Positions 61,250 through 64,000 of a stretch of 64,000 nt of DNA are shown in pieces. Origin of the DNA: Schaalia sp. Marseille-Q2122 (GTDB lineage Bacteria; Actinomycetota; Actinomycetes; Actinomycetales; Actinomycetaceae); assembly GCF_903645355.1 (NCBI RefSeq), contig NZ_CAHJXR010000002.1, forward strand, positions 1 to 64,000. Reading direction: 5' to 3'. Position numbers and translations under genes: made by a program. Under the pieces are notes generated by a model. It was not told the origin of the DNA. It did not search any database and was given only the letters and a program-made list of their open reading frames with translations. How positions within the stretch are numbered: position 1 is the stretch's first letter; the number at the start of each line of letters is the position of its first letter.

Positions 61250-64000
61250 ATGGCAAATAGATCATCGTCTTCGAAGAGTTCACGTCAGCGCACCCCGGCT
61301 CAAGAGCCCCCGCCGCGCTCCCAAGGTGCCCTCGCACGCTTCTTTTCGGCTTGTGGACGAGGCATTGCCTCTCTCTTCGCCCTGTGGAAAGCGACGGACG
61401 CCCAGGTCAAACGTGACGCCCTTGCTTTCGTCATGCTTGCCCTGGCAATCGTCGTGGCCCTGCGTGAATGGTTCAGAGTCTCTGGCCAGGCAGGAGACTT
61501 CATCCACCACGGCTCGGCTGGCCTGGTGGGCATCTTCTCCGTCGTGCTGCCGGTGGTATTTGTGGCTCTTGCTATCGACCTGTTCAAGGCCCGCTCCTTG
61601 AACTCTGCTTTGCCTCACCACATGGCTGGCGGGATGGGCATTGTGTGTGCCTTGACGGGACTGGTCCATGTGACCAGCGGCAACCCCGCGGCCTCGCCCA
61701 TTGAGGGGATTGAGGCTGCCGGTGGTGTTATCGGCTGGTTTGTTGCCAGCCCTCTGGTGACCCTCCTGTCTGCGTGGGGTGCGGGTGCGCTGCTGGTGCT
61801 TTTGTTGGTGTATTCGGTCCTGCTGGCGACGCGTACTCGCGTTGCTGACGTGCCCCAGCGTCTGCGTGAGTTCCGCGATCGCTTTATTCGCCGCACGCCC
61901 CGCAGCACTGGCGAGGATCTGGCCGCTGATCTTGACCAGGCTGGCGGTGGACGCCGTCCCTCGCGTGACCACTTGGCCGCTGGGGATGATCCCTTCCTTG
62001 ATCAGTATGACGCTGACGAGGCCTTCCGCCGCGCTGCCGACGCTGATGCCGCACCTCATGTGGATCTTGCCGGGGGCGCCTATGATCCTGCCTACGGTGA
62101 GGCCGAATATGACGAACCCGGCGACTACTACGCTGCCGGTGAAGGCCATTTTGATGCCTTTGGTGCTGATCAGACTGACGCGACCATGGTGCTGCCGACC
62201 TCGCCTGCCGGTGGGGACGTGGATGGGGATGCTCCCACGGAAGTCTTTGCTATTCCCGTAGAACTTCAGCAGGAGGCTCAGCAGGGCGTGGCGGCCGCCG
62301 AGAACGCTTCTGACGAGGGCGACGCCGAAGCTGGCTTTACGCCCCAAGAAGCGCCCCCTGTGGAATACCACCTGCCCACCGAGGATCTCCTGGTCCGCGG
62401 CACCCCTCACAAGACCCGCTCAGCCGTCAACGACCAGGTCGTTCAGGCTTTGCAGCAGGTCCTCGCCGAATTTAAGGTCGACGCAACGGTGACGGGCTTT
62501 TCTCGCGGCCCGACGGTCACCCGCTATGAGGTGACGCTCGGCCCGGGCGTGAAGGTCGACCGCATCACCAACCTGTCCAAGAATATTGCCTACGCTGTGG
62601 CCAGCGCTGATGTGCGTATCCTGTCCCCAATTCCAGGCAAGAGCGCCATCGGCGTGGAGATCCCCAACGCCGACCGAGAGACCGTGGCCCTGGGTGACGT
62701 CCTCCGTTCGGGCGCCGCCAAGCGCAATCAGCATCCGCTGGTGGTGGGTGTCGGTAAGGATGTTGAGGGCGGCTACGTGGTGACGAACCTGGCCAAGACC
62801 CCGCACCTGCTGGTGGCTGGCCAGACGGGTTCTGGTAAGTCGAGCTTCGTGAACTCCATGATTACCTCCATCATGATGCGTGCCACCCCCGAGCAGGTGC
62901 GCATGATCCTGGTGGACCCCAAGCGTGTGGAACTCACGATCTATGAGGGTATCCCGCACTTGATTTCGCCGATTATCACCGACCCGAAGAAGGCTGCTGA
63001 AGCCCTTGAGTGGGTGGTGCGTGAGATGGATGCTCGTTACGACGATCTGGCAGCCTTTGGGTTTAAGCACGTGGATGATTTCAACCAGGCCGTGCGCGCC
63101 GGGCAGGTTCAGGTGCCCTTGGGCTTGGAACGCAAGCTCCAGCCCTACCCCTACCTGCTCGTGGTTGTTGATGAGCTTGCGGACCTCATGATGGTTGCCC
63201 CACGTGATGTGGAAGCCTCCGTCCAGCGTATTACTCAGTTGGCGCGTGCTGCCGGTATTCACCTGGTGCTTGCCACGCAGCGCCCGTCGGCTGATGTGGT
63301 GACGGGTCTGATTAAGGCCAATGTGCCGTCTCGTTTGGCGTTTGCGACTTCCTCACTGGTGGACTCGCGCGTCATCCTTGACCAGCCGGGCGCTGAGAAG
63401 CTCATTGGTCAAGGTGACGCCCTCTACTTGCCCGCTGGCGCCCCTAAGCCCATGCGCGTCCAGGGTGCGTGGGTAACGGAATCGGAGATTCACTCCATCG
63501 TCGCCCACGTGAAATCCCAGATGCAGGCCCAGTACCGTCCCGACGTGGTTGCTCCCGCTAAGACCGCGAAGGTTGCCGAGGATATTGGTGACGATCTGGA
63601 TGATCTGCTCCAAGCCGCCGAGTTGGTGATTTCCACCCGCCTGGGCTCAACCTCCATGCTCCAGCGCAAGTTGCGCGTGGGTTTTGCGCGCGCGGGCCGC
63701 CTCATGGACCTGCTCGAATCGCGCGAAATCGTCGGCCCCTCTGAAGGGTCTAAGGCCCGCGAGGTCCTCGTCGAACCCGAGCAGCTGCCCGAAATCCTCG
63801 CCATGTTGCGCGGGGAAACCACCCCCATTCCCGAACCCGAGATTTCGGCCCTGCCTGAGCCTGCTGCGTCGGCCTCGTCAATGGGGGCGGCGGTGCAGGT
63901 GGCTGACGAGGCCGACGCCGTCGGCGAGCCACGTGCAAACAGCTGGGAAGAGGCCGGCGGGCCAGAGGATGCGGCCGAGGAGGAAAGCACCTTCTACGCC
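61250..64000 (+). CDS. ftsK: DNA translocase FtsK (partial at right edge)
   Basis: 917 codons are present and the frame is open at the edge. Four membrane helices lie within residues ~60-195. A Gly/Asp/Glu-rich linker (~200-375) leads to the motor: alpha/beta RecA parts with Walker A GQTGSGKS at 524-531, Walker B YLLVVVDELADLM, and LVLATQRPS. The gamma winged helix (DDLLQAAELVISTRLGSTS, RLMDLLESREIVGPSEGS) is also inside, so only the extreme C-terminus is missing. It pumps DNA at the division septum. ATG 61250 is the first start; GTAGCACC upstream is a weak ribosome site. Confidence 0.95.
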   Translation, partial: MANRSSSSKSSRQRTPAQEPPPRSQGALARFFSACGRGIASLFALWKATDAQVKRDALAFVMLALAIVVALREWFRVSGQAGDFIHHGSAGLVGIFSVVLPVVFVALAIDLFKARSLNSALPHHMAGGMGIVCALTGLVHVTSGNPAASPIEGIEAAGGVIGWFVASPLVTLLSAWGAGALLVLLLVYSVLLATRTRVADVPQRLREFRDRFIRRTPRSTGEDLAADLDQAGGGRRPSRDHLAAGDDPFLDQYDADEAFRRAADADAAPHVDLAGGAYDPAYGEAEYDEPGDYYAAGEGHFDAFGADQTDATMVLPTSPAGGDVDGDAPTEVFAIPVELQQEAQQGVAAAENASDEGDAEAGFTPQEAPPVEYHLPTEDLLVRGTPHKTRSAVNDQVVQALQQVLAEFKVDATVTGFSRGPTVTRYEVTLGPGVKVDRITNLSKNIAYAVASADVRILSPIPGKSAIGVEIPNADRETVALGDVLRSGAAKRNQHPLVVGVGKDVEGGYVVTNLAKTPHLLVAGQTGSGKSSFVNSMITSIMMRATPEQVRMILVDPKRVELTIYEGIPHLISPIITDPKKAAEALEWVVREMDARYDDLAAFGFKHVDDFNQAVRAGQVQVPLGLERKLQPYPYLLVVVDELADLMMVAPRDVEASVQRITQLARAAGIHLVLATQRPSADVVTGLIKANVPSRLAFATSSLVDSRVILDQPGAEKLIGQGDALYLPAGAPKPMRVQGAWVTESEIHSIVAHVKSQMQAQYRPDVVAPAKTAKVAEDIGDDLDDLLQAAELVISTRLGSTSMLQRKLRVGFARAGRLMDLLESREIVGPSEGSKAREVLVEPEQLPEILAMLRGETTPIPEPEISALPEPAASASSMGAAVQVADEADAVGEPRANSWEEAGGPEDAAEEESTFYA

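Overview
The window is high-GC actinobacterial chromosome. Gene content and order (dnaG end, tRNA-Asn, rimP-nusA-ylxR-infB-rbfA-truB-ribF, rpsO-pnp, dapB/dapA, RNase J, ftsK), many GTG starts, an LAxTG sortase-anchored M26-type surface protease and several intergenic repeat families point to the Actinomycetaceae (Actinomyces/Schaalia type, a host-associated oral or gut organism). The genus is inferred from general knowledge of gene order, not from a database search.

Layout. 1-6.9 kb: end of dnaG, a ribbon-helix-helix/zeta-type toxin-antitoxin pair, two tRNAs and a 1,414-residue zinc metalloprotease anchored to the wall. 6.9-9.3 kb: an alternative ribosomal protein operon (rpmB-rpmG-rpsN-rpmE2-rpmJ, four of the five products without cysteines), divergent from a CobW-like gene, with a perfect Zur-type box between them: a zinc-starvation module. 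9.4-20.6 kb: a translation/transcription housekeeping block, interrupted by a protein with two L7/L12 C-terminal-like domains and an RHH-Doc toxin-antitoxin cassette lying between two ~150-bp direct repeats. 20.7-28.7 kb: six tandem paralogous lipoproteins of a family I do not recognise, a small secreted peptide inserted among them, then a three-gene ABC export/assembly system (adaptor, ATPase, FtsX-like permease). 28.8-30.3 kb: a Fic AMP-transferase flanked on both sides by nearly the same inverted repeat. 30.3-43.4 kb: an LLM/FMN-reductase pair with MarR, rpsO, pnp, a repeat array, lysine-pathway genes, and a small oxidoreductase with an HxlR regulator.

44.7-58.2 kb is the most distinctive region. 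It is a carnitine-type (cai/fix-like) CoA pathway: an MFS importer, an HSL-type esterase, a CaiA-like acyl-CoA reductase, a CaiB-like CoA transferase, a CaiC-like CoA ligase, a MaoC-type enoyl-CoA hydratase, a second MFS carrier, a metallo-beta-lactamase-fold hydrolase, a TetR regulator and fixABCX electron-transfer genes. It lacks CaiT, the crotonase CaiD and CaiE. The likely logic is uptake (and perhaps ester cleavage) of a substrate, CoA activation, reversible hydration/dehydration, and reduction of the double bond with electrons from FixABCX. The substrate may be carnitine-like but cannot be fixed from sequence.

The window ends with RNase J, a PfkB-type kinase and an ftsK gene running off the edge. 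Three separate intergenic repeat families (17.3/18.3 kb, 36.1-36.9 kb, 43.65-44.16 kb) account for most non-coding DNA; the last two share a 190-bp spacing.
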